Shown here: one piece after another, positions 27,629 through 36,014 of the stretch
How the letters are laid out: the number at the start of each line of letters is the position of its first letter
Numbering within the stretch: position 1 is the first letter of the stretch
Assembly: GCF_003010915.2 (NCBI RefSeq)
Contig: NZ_CP028426.1
Span: 2,604,001-2,668,000, forward strand
Source: Gulosibacter molinativorax
GTDB taxonomy: Bacteria; Actinomycetota; Actinomycetes; Actinomycetales; Microbacteriaceae
DNA: 64,000 nt
Direction of reading: 5' to 3'
Position numbers and translations under genes: made by a program
The notes under the pieces: generated by a model
Databases searched by the model: none
The model's input: only the letters and a program-made list of their open reading frames with translations
Told to the model about the DNA's origin: nothing

Positions 27629-28596
27629 CCGTATAGCTCGCGATAGCGGCGAAGCGCGGCGGGATGCAGGGCAATCGGACTCGTGTCAATGAGCCCGGCA
27701 AGGGTGAGGTATTGCACGCCGACGCTGCCCTCAGGAACGAGCGACGCCGCATCCTGGACCAGCACATCAACGATGCTCGCGATCGTTGCGTCGGCAAGGT
27801 CCGGGCGGGTGAGCAAGAAGTTCGCGATGCCGATCGTCTGCGTCGGGGTCGTGGAGCCGTAGACGCCTGCGGGGATTTCCGCGAGGCGATAGAGATTCGG
27901 GTACGCGTCACTAAGTTGCGCAAACTGCTCGGCGAGATCGAGGATTCGCAGCGGTGTGACCGCACCGACGGACTCGAGGATGGCCGTGGGTACGCCACCG
28001 GACCAGAAGAGCGCATCGATTTCACCGGATGCGAGCGACGCGCCGGCGCCCTCGAGCAGCTGCTCCGTGAGCACGGGGGCGTTCGATCCGGCGTCGAGGC
28101 CCGTCACTGCCAGTATTCGCCGCGTTGTAAACGCGCTGCCGGAGCCTGTGGCACCGATTGAGATGCGCCGGCCGACGAGGTCCTCGAAACGTTGGACGTC
28201 ACTGTCCCGGCGGACGATGCACTGTAAGTAGTTTTGGTACACCCGACCGATGGCGACGTATTCCGCGGAGCCATTCTCGGTCGAGAAAACATGCCCGGAT
28301 CCGGTCGCGGTGTCCGCGAGCGACATGGCGAGGTCGACGGTTCCCGTCTTGAGCAGGTCGAGGTTCTCGACACTGCCGCTGGTGGCGACGGCCTCGAGTT
28401 CGAGCGCCCGACGTCGACGCAGTGCCGCGCTGAGCAGTCCGGCAAATTCGAAATACTGCCCACCGGCCTCACCCGCCGCGAGACGGATGGCGCTCGATTG
28501 TGTACCGGTCGCGCAGCCGAACAGACTCGTGGTGAGCGCCGTACTGACGGTCGCGCCGAGGGTAAGCAGCACAGTCCGCCGCGAAACCAAGGTCAT
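27625..28596 (-). CDS. TAXI-family solute-binding lipoprotein without TRAP membrane partners
   Basis: 323 residues. Signal peptide ending in a lipobox (SLFGC), then the TAXI/NMT1-type periplasmic binding fold: IRLAAGEAGGQYFEFAGLL, TSGSVENLDLLKTGTVDLAM, GRRISIGATGSGSAFTTRRIL. TAXI proteins normally feed TRAP transporters, but no DctQ/DctM homologue is in the window. Instead the gene overlaps the upstream histidine kinase by four bases and is co-transcribed with it. A role as the ligand-sensing partner of the kinase is inferred. Ligand unknown, probably an organic acid. Confidence 0.85.
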   Translation of the reverse strand: MTLVSRRTVLLTLGATVSTALTTSLFGCATGTQSSAIRLAAGEAGGQYFEFAGLLSAALRRRRALELEAVATSGSVENLDLLKTGTVDLAMSLADTATGSGHVFSTENGSAEYVAIGRVYQNYLQCIVRRDSDVQRFEDLVGRRISIGATGSGSAFTTRRILAVTGLDAGSNAPVLTEQLLEGAGASLASGEIDALFWSGGVPTAILESVGAVTPLRILDLAEQFAQLSDAYPNLYRLAEIPAGVYGSTTPTQTIGIANFLLTRPDLADATIASIVDVLVQDAASLVPEGSVGVQYLTLAGLIDTSPIALHPAALRRYRELYG

Positions 28597-30020
28597 GTCG
28601 CACGCATCCTTACCCGGGTTCGGAGGCCGCCTTGCCTCGCCCGGTCGACGAGCACGGTCGCGTGATTCGCCCGCGCGAGCTGGGTCAGAATCGCGTGGCC
28701 GAGACCGGTGCCCGGTAGCGCGCTGTGGCCGGTTGCCCGCCAGAACCGGGTGCCGATGCGGGCCAACTGCTCGTCGTCAAGTCCGGGGCCGGAGTCGGCA
28801 ACCTCGAGGATGACCGCATCCCCGTCGGGTTTCAGGCTGACCCAGACGGTTGCGCCTTCGCCTGCGTACTTTCGGGCGTTGTCCAACAAGATTTCGATAA
28901 TCTCGTCGAGGTCGCTCTGCCGAAAGACGACCCGGAAGGTCTCGCCTTCGGTAATGAGTCGGATGCCCGCCGCCTGGAGTCCGGCCCTGTGCGCCTCGGC
29001 GAGCGATGTGGCAGAAACGGTGGATCGTTCCGGGCCGTCGACGCTGACTTCGAATGCGTGACCGCTGATGGTCTCGCCGGCACGGTGCTCGGCATTGGCG
29101 AGGGTGAGCATTCGTTCGACGGTGCGCTCGAGCCGGTCGAGATCGGCGTCGATCGCGGTGACGTCCTCCGCAACGAACTGTCGCGCGGCGTCGGGATCCT
29201 TCGATGAGTTGGCCTCGCCAAGATCGTAAGAGAGCGAGTCCATCCGGAGTCGGATCGCGGCGAGTGGCGTGCGCAGCTGGTGAGACGCATCCGCAACGAG
29301 CCCGTGCTGCTGCTCGAGGGCCGCTTCGACGCTGTCGGACATTTGCCGGAACGACTCGGCGAGCCGGCGCAGTTCAGGTGGGCCGGTTGCATCCCCCAAA
29401 TCGAGTTTTTGGTGATTCGCCATCGCGAGCGCGGCCGAGTCGAGCGCGCTGACCGGCCGGAGGATCCAACGCATCCAGGCCATTGCTGCGGCGAGCAAGA
29501 CCGCGAAGAGGGCGAGACCGATTGCCCCGACGAGAATCCACTGTTCGGTGATGTCCCGCTTCGCTGCGGCCTGATTGATGTCCAACACGACGACGCCGGT
29601 CACCGTTCCGGTGTCGCTGATAAGCGGTTCGGCGACCAGCGCCGTGTCGACGCTCCACGGGTACGCCGTCGCGAGGGACCACTGCGGAACTGCGCGAGAT
29701 GCCGCGAGCGCGAGTTGTGCAACCTCGTCGTCCAGGGTGATGTCGCCCGCTGCGGCGAGAGGCGCGCCTGTGCCTTCGATGATCAGCACGGACTCCCCGA
29801 AGGTCTCGTGAAACTCATCGAGATACTCCTGCAGTGTCTCGCCGTCACCGAGGGTGATCGCAGTCTGGGCACGCTGGGTGAGCTGATCCATAGAATTGGC
29901 GCGCTGCAGCGTGAGCTGCTGGGTTCGGGAGGTCGCGACTTGCTGGCCAACTCCAATCAGGATGACGGTCATCGCAAGGAGACCGAACACGATCACTGGG
30001 AGTAGTACGCGCCGTCTCAT
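28593..30020 (-). CDS. sensor histidine kinase
   Basis: 475 residues. TM1 at ~8-26, an extracytoplasmic sensing region (~27-160), TM2 at ~161-183, a HAMP segment (RWILRPVSALDSAALAMAN), and HisKA with the phospho-accepting His at 247 (ADASHQLRTPLAAIRLR). The HATPase domain has the N box LLDNARKYAGEG, ADSGPGLDDEQ and GTGLGHAI. It autophosphorylates and passes phosphate to the adjacent regulator. It overlaps the regulator gene upstream and the TAXI gene downstream by four bases each, so all three are coupled. Confidence 0.93.
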   Translation of the reverse strand: MRRRVLLPVIVFGLLAMTVILIGVGQQVATSRTQQLTLQRANSMDQLTQRAQTAITLGDGETLQEYLDEFHETFGESVLIIEGTGAPLAAAGDITLDDEVAQLALAASRAVPQWSLATAYPWSVDTALVAEPLISDTGTVTGVVVLDINQAAAKRDITEQWILVGAIGLALFAVLLAAAMAWMRWILRPVSALDSAALAMANHQKLDLGDATGPPELRRLAESFRQMSDSVEAALEQQHGLVADASHQLRTPLAAIRLRMDSLSYDLGEANSSKDPDAARQFVAEDVTAIDADLDRLERTVERMLTLANAEHRAGETISGHAFEVSVDGPERSTVSATSLAEAHRAGLQAAGIRLITEGETFRVVFRQSDLDEIIEILLDNARKYAGEGATVWVSLKPDGDAVILEVADSGPGLDDEQLARIGTRFWRATGHSALPGTGLGHAILTQLARANHATVLVDRARQGGLRTRVRMRAT

Positions 30021-30673
30021 GCGGTCGGCTCGAGGCGAAAACCGTAGCCCCGGATCGTCGTGATCGTGAGCATCGGCAGTTTCTGCCGTAGCTGGCCGAG
30101 GTGTACGTCAAAGGCTCGCGAGTCTGCCGGATAACCCTCCGGCCAGACGTCATCGAGCAGAGTTTGGCGGCTCACGGCCGTTCCTGCGTGTCGGGCGAGC
30201 GCCGTGAGGAGCGCAAACTCCGTGGGCGTGAGGCCAATCTCCGATTCGCCGTGGAGGACACGGATCGCGGATGTGTCGACCGTCACCTCGCCGAGTTCGA
30301 AGAACTCCGGTGCCGAACGTCCACCGTAGCGGCGGGTGACTGACTCCAAGCGGGCGAGAAGTTCGTGCAGCCGAACGGGTTTGACGAGGTAGTCATCCGC
30401 GCCGAGTCGCAGCGCGCGCACGGTCGACCGTTCGTCGCCGCGTGCCGTCACCACGATCAAGGGCATGTCGCTCACCTCGCGCAACTGCCGGAGCGCCTCA
30501 AGACCGTCCATGTCCTCAAGCCCGAGGTCGAGCAACACGACGTCCGCCTCACGGTGGCGCGGCAAGAGATCTGCACCGCGAGTGCTGCGAATACAGCTGT
30601 GTCCGGCGCGGGTCAGCACCGAGAAGAGCGCAGCGGAAACCGAGGGGTCATCCTCGATCATGAGCACTCGCAA
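30017..30673 (-). CDS. OmpR-family response regulator
   Basis: 218 residues. Receiver domain MRVLMIEDDPSVSAALF with the phospho-acceptor Asp49 (VVLLDLGLEDMDG) and the conserved DDYLVKPVRLHEL Lys. A winged-helix DNA-binding domain follows (GLTPTEFALLTALARHAG, AFDVHLGQLRQKL, TIRGYGFRLEP). The start is TTG at 30673; no ATG gives a complete receiver. It is first gene of the regulator-kinase-TAXI operon, divergent from the MFS gene across 185 bases. Confidence 0.93.
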   Translation of the reverse strand: MRVLMIEDDPSVSAALFSVLTRAGHSCIRSTRGADLLPRHREADVVLLDLGLEDMDGLEALRQLREVSDMPLIVVTARGDERSTVRALRLGADDYLVKPVRLHELLARLESVTRRYGGRSAPEFFELGEVTVDTSAIRVLHGESEIGLTPTEFALLTALARHAGTAVSRQTLLDDVWPEGYPADSRAFDVHLGQLRQKLPMLTITTIRGYGFRLEPTA

Positions 30674-30858
30674 AGGCGGGCCTACCTCTCGGCTGGATCA
30701 GCGAGTTTTCCGGTACCGCTGTGGCAACCAGACAACCATCGCGCAATGTAAAGGTCGTGTAAGGGATTTAACCGCGAGTCGAAGCATTCCGACAACATTG
30801 CCTGACCAGTGCCGAAGCCAGGTACTTGGGCCTAGTTTCGAGAAGGAATGGATTGTCA

Positions 30859-32238
30859 ATGTCAACGAAGACTGCGACCTCGCCGTCATTGCGTCGGTCG
30901 ATATCAAATACGCTGAAGGGCTCCGCGGGCAACCTCGTGGAGTGGTACGACGTCTACGTTTACTCCGTATTCGCGGCCTACTTCGAGTCTCAGTTCTTTC
31001 GTGAGGACGACGAGAACTCAACCCTGTACGTCTGGGCGATCTTCGCCGTCACGTTCATTATGCGCCCGATTGGCTCTTGGTTCTTCGGCCGCTTTGCGGA
31101 CCGGTATGGCCGACGCCTGTCCTTGACCGTGTCGGTCGCGGTGATGGCGGGATGCTCGATGCTGATCGCGCTCACCCCAACCGCCGAGACTATCGGCGTC
31201 GGTGCCGTGGTCATCCTGGTCTTCGCCCGACTGGTTCAGGGCTTCGCGACCGGCGGCGAGTACGGCACGAGCGCGACGTACATGTCCGAGGCGGCGATCC
31301 CGGGACGTCGTGGCTTCCTCTCCTCATTCCACTACGTGACGCTCGTTGGCGGCCACGTGCTCGCCCAGCTGACGCTCCTCATCATGGTCGTCACCCTGCC
31401 GGAAGAGGCAATCACTGCCTGGGGCTGGCGTGTGGCATTCCTGATCGGTGGCGTGGGCGCGCTCGCGGTCCTCGTGCTTCGCCGCACCATGGATGAAACG
31501 CTCGAGACCTCCGCGATCGAAGCGTCGAAGAACGGCAAGGCCAAGAGCTCGGGTTCGATGCGCGAACTGCTCGTGCACCAGTGGAAGCCGCTGCTGCTGT
31601 GCTTCCTCGTGACCGCTGGCGGCACCATCGCCTTCTACACCTACTCCGTCACCGGCCCGGGCATCGTCAAGAGCACGTTCTCGCAGGGTGACGTCGTCAC
31701 CGGCACCGTGATCAATCTCATCGCCCTCGTCATCCTGATGCTGCTGCAGCCCCTCGGTGGCTGGCTCTCCGACATCGTGGGCCGTAAGACGCTGCTTGTC
31801 TTCTTCGGCATCGGTGGCGTGAGCTACACGTGGTTCTTCCTCACGGCTCTCCCGCAGCAGACCAACCCGATCGTGGCATTCTCGATCCTCGTCGGTGGCT
31901 TCATCATCCTGACCGGCTACACCTCGATTAACGCCGTCGTGAAGGCCGAACTGTTCCCGACCCACATCCGTGCCCTCGGCGTGGGGTTCGGGTATGCGAT
32001 GGCCAACTCGGTATTCGGCGGTACTGCTCCGTTGCTCTACCAGGCCGCCGGTGAGGCCGGGCAGGTGCCCGCGTTCATCTGGTACGTCATCGGCGTGATC
32101 GCGGTATCGCTATTCGTGTACATCTTCTTCCTCAAGAACAACGGCCAGAACTGGCTTGACCATGAGAAGAGCCTGCATGCCGAGGCAGATGCCAAAGCCG
32201 CCGGGCGAGAGGTGGAATCGGCAACCGCACGGGCATAG
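30859..32238 (+). CDS. MFS permease, metabolite:H+ symporter (MHS) family
   Basis: 459 residues, 12 membrane helices. Motifs of the KgtP/ShiA/ProP branch: GSAGNLVEWYDVYVYSVFAAYF, RPIGSWFFGRFADRYGRR, ARLVQGFATGGEYGTSATYMSEAA, and KAELFPTHIRALGVGFGYAMANSVFGG. Such permeases import organic acids or betaines with protons. ATG at 30859 chosen; the frame is open 33 bases further upstream. AAGGA lies ahead of it. It is divergent from the two-component operon, which probably controls it. Substrate is not determinable from sequence. Confidence 0.9.
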   Translation: MSTKTATSPSLRRSISNTLKGSAGNLVEWYDVYVYSVFAAYFESQFFREDDENSTLYVWAIFAVTFIMRPIGSWFFGRFADRYGRRLSLTVSVAVMAGCSMLIALTPTAETIGVGAVVILVFARLVQGFATGGEYGTSATYMSEAAIPGRRGFLSSFHYVTLVGGHVLAQLTLLIMVVTLPEEAITAWGWRVAFLIGGVGALAVLVLRRTMDETLETSAIEASKNGKAKSSGSMRELLVHQWKPLLLCFLVTAGGTIAFYTYSVTGPGIVKSTFSQGDVVTGTVINLIALVILMLLQPLGGWLSDIVGRKTLLVFFGIGGVSYTWFFLTALPQQTNPIVAFSILVGGFIILTGYTSINAVVKAELFPTHIRALGVGFGYAMANSVFGGTAPLLYQAAGEAGQVPAFIWYVIGVIAVSLFVYIFFLKNNGQNWLDHEKSLHAEADAKAAGREVESATARA

Positions 32239-32272
32239 TTGCCGCAGCTCATTGGGCGCGCCCCGTAGAGAG

Positions 32273-32317
32273 CGAGCCGCCGACAACTCATCTGTTGTCG
32301 GCGGCTCGTTTCTTGTA
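32273..32317 (+). terminator. intrinsic terminator of the MFS gene
   Basis: CGAGCCGCCGACAAC (32273-32287), a six-base loop, and GTTGTCGGCGGCTCG (32294-32308) form a perfect 15-bp stem followed by TTTCTTGTA. Confidence 0.9.
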
Positions 32318-32345
32318 TTGGCTCTGTACCGGTTCTTGTGTTGGC

Positions 32346-32855
32346 CTAGCTCGGGGTTGAACCGATCAGGGCGAGCGGGAAGAGCATCGCGAAGAACAGC
32401 ACGAAGATCAGCGGGATGATCACGAGCATCCCGATGTTGACGCCGAGTCCCCAGCCTGCCAGCACGCGATTGCCGCGGTACTGTTCCATCGCGAGCCCGA
32501 CGATGCCGAGCACGATGCCGGCGAAGGGCATCAGCACCGCGAGGACTTGGATGAACGGGATGATGCTCACGACCGGTGTTGCGATGCCGATAATCAGGGA
32601 CCACAGACCCGGCTGATTCGTACCGCTGCCGACGCTCTGGACCGGGTATGGGTTAGGCGCGTACTGGTTCGCCCCGTAACTGGTGATCGCATATTGCGGT
32701 GCGGCGTAGCCAGGCTGGCCGTACTGCTGGCCAGATTGCTGGTCGTATTGCTGAGCGCTTGGCTGATTCCGGTCGAAGTACTGCGGCTGCGGCGGGGTCG
32801 ATTGTGGTCCGTAAGGCGAGTTCTCTGGAGCTGGCTGGCCTGGATATTGCGTCAT
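32346..32855 (-). CDS. DUF4190-like small membrane protein, Pro/Gln/Tyr-rich N-terminus
   Basis: 169 residues. The first ~80 are a disordered, cytoplasmic Gln/Tyr/Pro/Gly-rich tail (QYGQPGYAAPQYA); two or three membrane helices follow (LWSLIIGIATPVVSIIPFIQVLAVLMPFAGIVLGIVGLAMEQ, then LGVNIGMLVIIPLIFVLFF). The pattern of helix, small loop and a positively charged YRGNR turn is the DUF4190 type. Function unknown. It is paralogous to its upstream neighbour. Confidence 0.7.
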   Translation of the reverse strand: MTQYPGQPAPENSPYGPQSTPPQPQYFDRNQPSAQQYDQQSGQQYGQPGYAAPQYAITSYGANQYAPNPYPVQSVGSGTNQPGLWSLIIGIATPVVSIIPFIQVLAVLMPFAGIVLGIVGLAMEQYRGNRVLAGWGLGVNIGMLVIIPLIFVLFFAMLFPLALIGSTPS

Positions 32856-32921
32856 GTTCGTGTGCTTTCGAGGATTCGCGGTGCGATCGACCCCGTGGGC
32901 CGGGGTATCGAAGGGTTGCGG

Positions 32922-33491
32922 TTAGGGCGTGCCGACGGTTTCCTCAGGCAGCGTGACCTCGGGCTCGTCGCGGCCGGTCGGCTCGGGCGTTGCCGAATCG
33001 GGATCAGGGGTGGCCGAGTCTTCGCTAGGGCCGAAATCGGTGGTTGGCTCGTCGAGGTCGGATTCGTCGTCGTAGTTATACGTCTCGAAGTCCTGCTCAA
33101 TTTGAGTCTGGAGCTCGTCGAACGCGCCGGAGTCGTCGAGGACGCCGATCGTCCACCACACACCCGTGAGCGCGGGAACGAATGTTGACAGCACGAAGGC
33201 GATGCCGCTGATTACGGTGCCGATGATTGCGAGCATCCGGCGGCCGCGATACTTCTCGAGGGCGAGGCCGAGGATACCGAACACGAGACCCACGATCCCG
33301 ATCAGGATGCCGATGAAACCAATCCAGGGAATCCAGCAAACTGCGAGCCCGATGGCACCGATGATGACGCTCGCAAGGCCCATGCCGTTGAGGCCGCCCG
33401 AGGGCTGCGGTGACTGCTGGTAAGGCTGTCCGGAATGCTGCGGCTGGTACTCGTTCGGTTGCTGGCCGTATTGCGGTGGTTGATTCGTCAT
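32922..33491 (-). CDS. DUF4190-like membrane protein with acidic tail
   Basis: 189 residues. A short Gln/Pro/Tyr-rich N-terminus precedes two hydrophobic hairpins (GLASVIIGAIGLAVCWIPWIGFIGILIGIVGLVFGILGLALEKYRGRR and MLAIIGTVISGIAFVLSTFVPAL). An acidic Asp/Glu/Pro/Thr-rich C-terminal tail follows. It shares the hydrophobic-core pattern ending EKYRGRR/EQYRGNR with the next gene, so the two are tandem paralogues. Function unknown. Confidence 0.7.
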   Translation of the reverse strand: MTNQPPQYGQQPNEYQPQHSGQPYQQSPQPSGGLNGMGLASVIIGAIGLAVCWIPWIGFIGILIGIVGLVFGILGLALEKYRGRRMLAIIGTVISGIAFVLSTFVPALTGVWWTIGVLDDSGAFDELQTQIEQDFETYNYDDESDLDEPTTDFGPSEDSATPDPDSATPEPTGRDEPEVTLPEETVGTP

Positions 33492-33662
33492 CGCGGTTCC
33501 CTTTCGCTGCCGTTATACCTATCTCAGCAGGGATCGCGACGGGTGTCGATCAGGCAGACGGGGGATCTTTCCCTCGTACCCTCGACGGCTTTCGCACTGG
33601 CGCGTGGGCAATTAACACTCTAAGCTTATTCAGTTGTCCCGATACGACTGTCTCGGGAAACG

Positions 33663-33726
33663 GCATCCCCTCGATCAACCGTGGGGATGCGATGCAATAA
33701 CCCTCCTGCTGCGGAACGTCCGCAGC
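33663..33726 (+). promoter_or_regulatory. structured leader of the rpsF operon
   Basis: Two hairpins precede the rpsF Shine-Dalgarno: GCATCCCC/GGGGATGC (33663-33670 with 33683-33690) and GCTGCGGA/TCCGCAGC (33708-33715 with 33719-33726). Leaders of rpsF operons in other bacteria bind the S6:S18 complex for feedback. Whether this one does is a guess from position. Confidence 0.35.
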
Positions 33727-33755
33727 CGTTCAAGACCAAAGGAGGTGGGTTTATC

Positions 33756-34157
33756 GTGCATCAGTATGAGCTCATGGTGATCATCGATCCAGAGATCGAC
33801 GAGCGCACCGTCGCCCCGAGCCTCGATAAGTTCCTCGCTGTCATCACCAAGGATGGCGGAACCATCGAGAACACCGACATCTGGGGCCGCCGCAAGCTGG
33901 CCTACGAGATCAACAAGAAGTCCGAGGGCATCTACGCCGTCGTTAACTTCACCGCCGAGCCTGCAACCGCCGCAGAGCTCGACCGTCAGCTTCGTCTGTC
34001 CGAGGCAATCATGCGCACCAAGGTGCTGCGTGCCGAGGAAGCTATCGCTCGCGTTGCGAAGGTTGAAGCTGCAAAGGCTAAGAAGGCTGAGACCGTAAAG
34101 TCGTCCGCAGCTGAGGCAGCCAAGGTTGCCGCATCTTCCAAGTCTGAGTCTGAATAA
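33756..34157 (+). CDS. rpsF: 30S ribosomal protein S6
   Basis: 133 residues starting (GTG) [17 protein letters not shown], with [27 protein letters not shown] and [20 protein letters not shown] at 33756 chosen because AAAGGAGGT (33738-33746) lies nine bases before it; a longer in-frame ORF start at 33681 lies inside the leader hairpins. The Ala/Lys/Ser-rich C-terminal tail is longer than in many S6 proteins. S6 pairs with S18, encoded two genes on. Confidence 0.97.
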   Translation: MHQYELMVIIDPEIDERTVAPSLDKFLAVITKDGGTIENTDIWGRRKLAYEINKKSEGIYAVVNFTAEPATAAELDRQLRLSEAIMRTKVLRAEEAIARVAKVEAAKAKKAETVKSSAAEAAKVAASSKSESE

Positions 34158-34201
34158 TCGCAGACTGAGTAACCACACTTCATCCAAGTAGGGAGCGCGA
34201 C

Positions 34202-34774
34202 ATGGCAGGCGACACGATCATCACAGTGGTGGGAAACCTCACCGCCGACCCCGAACTCCGGTACACCCCCAATGGCTTCGCGGTAGCGAACTTCACCATT
34301 GCATCCACCCCCCGCACGTTCGACCGTCAGTCGAACGAGTGGAAGGACGGGGAGCCGTTGTTCCTTCGTGCGTCAGTCTGGCGTGAGCACGCCGAGAACG
34401 TCGCGGCAACGCTGACCAAGGGTCAGCGCGTGATCGCGCAGGGCAAGCTCAAGCAGCGTTCCTACGAATCCCGCGAGGGCGAGAAGCGCACCGCGTTCGA
34501 ACTCGACATTGACGAGATCGGCCCGGCACTTCGCTACTCGACCGCACAGGTCACCCGTGCAGCCGGAGGCTCCGGCGGCGGTGGCGGCGGCGGTCAGTTT
34601 GGCGGAGGCGCGCAGCAGCAGCGCCCGCAGCAGGTCCAGCAGCAGCAGCGACCCCCGGCCGAAGAGCCTTGGGGTGGTCAGCAGCAGTCCGGCGGAGGCA
34701 ACTTCGGTTCCGGCGGCTGGGCGGCACCCGGCGCGGGCAACTCGGGTGGATTCGATGACGAGCCGCCGTTCTAA
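34202..34774 (+). CDS. ssb: single-stranded DNA-binding protein
   Basis: 190 residues. OB fold ([66 protein letters not shown]), then a Gly/Gln-rich flexible linker and the acidic tip DDEPPF that docks replication and repair partners. Lies between rpsF and rpsR, the usual place. GGGAG precedes the ATG. Confidence 0.97.
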   Translation: MAGDTIITVVGNLTADPELRYTPNGFAVANFTIASTPRTFDRQSNEWKDGEPLFLRASVWREHAENVAATLTKGQRVIAQGKLKQRSYESREGEKRTAFELDIDEIGPALRYSTAQVTRAAGGSGGGGGGGQFGGGAQQQRPQQVQQQQRPPAEEPWGGQQQSGGGNFGSGGWAAPGAGNSGGFDDEPPF

Positions 34775-34824
34775 ACGGCAGGCATCTCAATAGATTCCAA
34801 TAGCTAAGAAAGAAGCAGATCAGC

Positions 34825-35082
34825 ATGGCTGGTAAGTCGAGCGGCAAGCGCCGCACGCAGGGTCGCGGCAAGGACAAGCCCGTCGCACCCGCGAAAAGCA
34901 TCAAGGTCGGCGTCATTGACTACAAGGACGTCAACACCCTCCGTAAGTTCGTGTCGGAGCGCGGCAAGATCCGTGCCCGCCGTATCACCGGTGTTTCGGT
35001 TCAGGAGCAGCGACTCATCGCTCGCGCCGTGAAGAACGCCCGTGAGATGGCTCTCCTTCCGTACGCCGGCTCAGGCCGCTAG
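34825..35082 (+). CDS. rpsR: 30S ribosomal protein S18
   Basis: 85 residues. The conserved core is [50 protein letters not shown], full length. It has no CxxC zinc motif, so it is a C-minus type; a second S18 elsewhere in the genome cannot be assessed. It binds S6 in the 30S platform. Confidence 0.97.
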   Translation: MAGKSSGKRRTQGRGKDKPVAPAKSIKVGVIDYKDVNTLRKFVSERGKIRARRITGVSVQEQRLIARAVKNAREMALLPYAGSGR

Positions 35083-35102
35083 GAAGAAAGGTCCACGACA
35101 TC

Positions 35103-35555
35103 ATGGCAAAGGTAATTCTTACTAACGAGGTCACCGGGCTCGGCTCGGCTGGCGACGTCGTCGAGGTCCGTAACGGCTATGCCCGTAACTACCTCGTTCC
35201 CCAGGGCCTGGCAGTGGGTTGGACCCGCGGTGGCGAGAAGCAGGTTGAGCAGATTCAGGCTGCCCGCGCCGCCCGCGAGCTCCACTCGCTCGAGGATGCG
35301 CAGAAGCTCAAGCAGTCGCTTGAGGCCGGACTCGTCAAGGTCAACGTCAAGGCCGGCAAGGAAGGCCGCCTGTTCGGTTCGGTCCGTCCGGCAGCTGTTG
35401 CCGAGGCAGTCCAGGGCCAGGGCATCGGCGTGATCGACCAGCGCAAGATCGTGTTCCCGAACCCGATCCGGTCGACCGGTAACCACGAAGCAACCGTCCG
35501 CCTCCACGAGGACGTCACCGCAACCTTCACGGTTCAGGTGATCGCCGCTCGCTAA
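35103..35555 (+). CDS. rplI: 50S ribosomal protein L9
   Basis: 150 residues: [41 protein letters not shown] is the N-terminal L9 domain, followed by the long connecting helix and the C-terminal rRNA-binding domain ([16 protein letters not shown]). Last gene of the rpsF-ssb-rpsR-rplI operon. Confidence 0.97.
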   Translation: MAKVILTNEVTGLGSAGDVVEVRNGYARNYLVPQGLAVGWTRGGEKQVEQIQAARAARELHSLEDAQKLKQSLEAGLVKVNVKAGKEGRLFGSVRPAAVAEAVQGQGIGVIDQRKIVFPNPIRSTGNHEATVRLHEDVTATFTVQVIAAR

Positions 35556-35583
35556 GCGGTAGGACACCCACCACACGGTGGCA

Positions 35584-35627
35584 GGGTTGGCGTAGCAATG
35601 ACGCATTGCTGCGCCAACCCTTTTGTG
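35584..35627 (+). terminator. intrinsic terminator of the rpsF operon
   Basis: GGGTTGGCGTAGCAATG (35584-35600), a three-base loop, and CATTGCTGCGCCAACCC (35604-35620) form a 17-bp stem with one G-U-type pair, followed by TTTTGTG. Confidence 0.9.
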
Positions 35628-35640
35628 TTTCCGGGGCCAG

Positions 35641-35836
35641 TTATCCACAGCAGAGTCCCAGGTATGGAAAGCTTCAAGTAGAGGTTTACACAGATTGAGA
35701 AAGTCTGCTGTGGATTTAGAAATCCCTGATCCCAAGTGTTTTTCTTGGCAGCCTACATTGGGTTATCCACAGATATCCACATTCGCCTCACATTCCCCCA
35801 CAGAATCGTCCACGAGTTATCCAGAAGTTATCCACA
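35641..35836. promoter_or_regulatory. DnaA-box cluster upstream of dnaB
   Basis: Perfect TTATCCACA at 35641-35649, 35763-35771 and 35828-35836, all in the same orientation; single-mismatch boxes ATATCCACA at 35773-35781 and TTATCCAGA at 35817-35825; a weaker TGTGGATTT at 35709-35717. It occupies the 459-base spacer between rplI and dnaB, which otherwise shows no gene. Confidence 0.75.
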
Positions 35837-36014
35837 GGGTGTGCGAGGGGCGGTCCCAACCCCGGCTATGGTTGCGGGGCGCTCGATTTCGAACCCGCGG
35901 CGTCGAAGAGGCTGCGATGTCGGAGGCTCGGGATAGAACGGACTCGCGAACGACCCGCCGCTCCAGTTGGGAGTGGGCGGGGTCGATATTCGGCGAGCTT
36001 GAGGAAGGAAGGCC

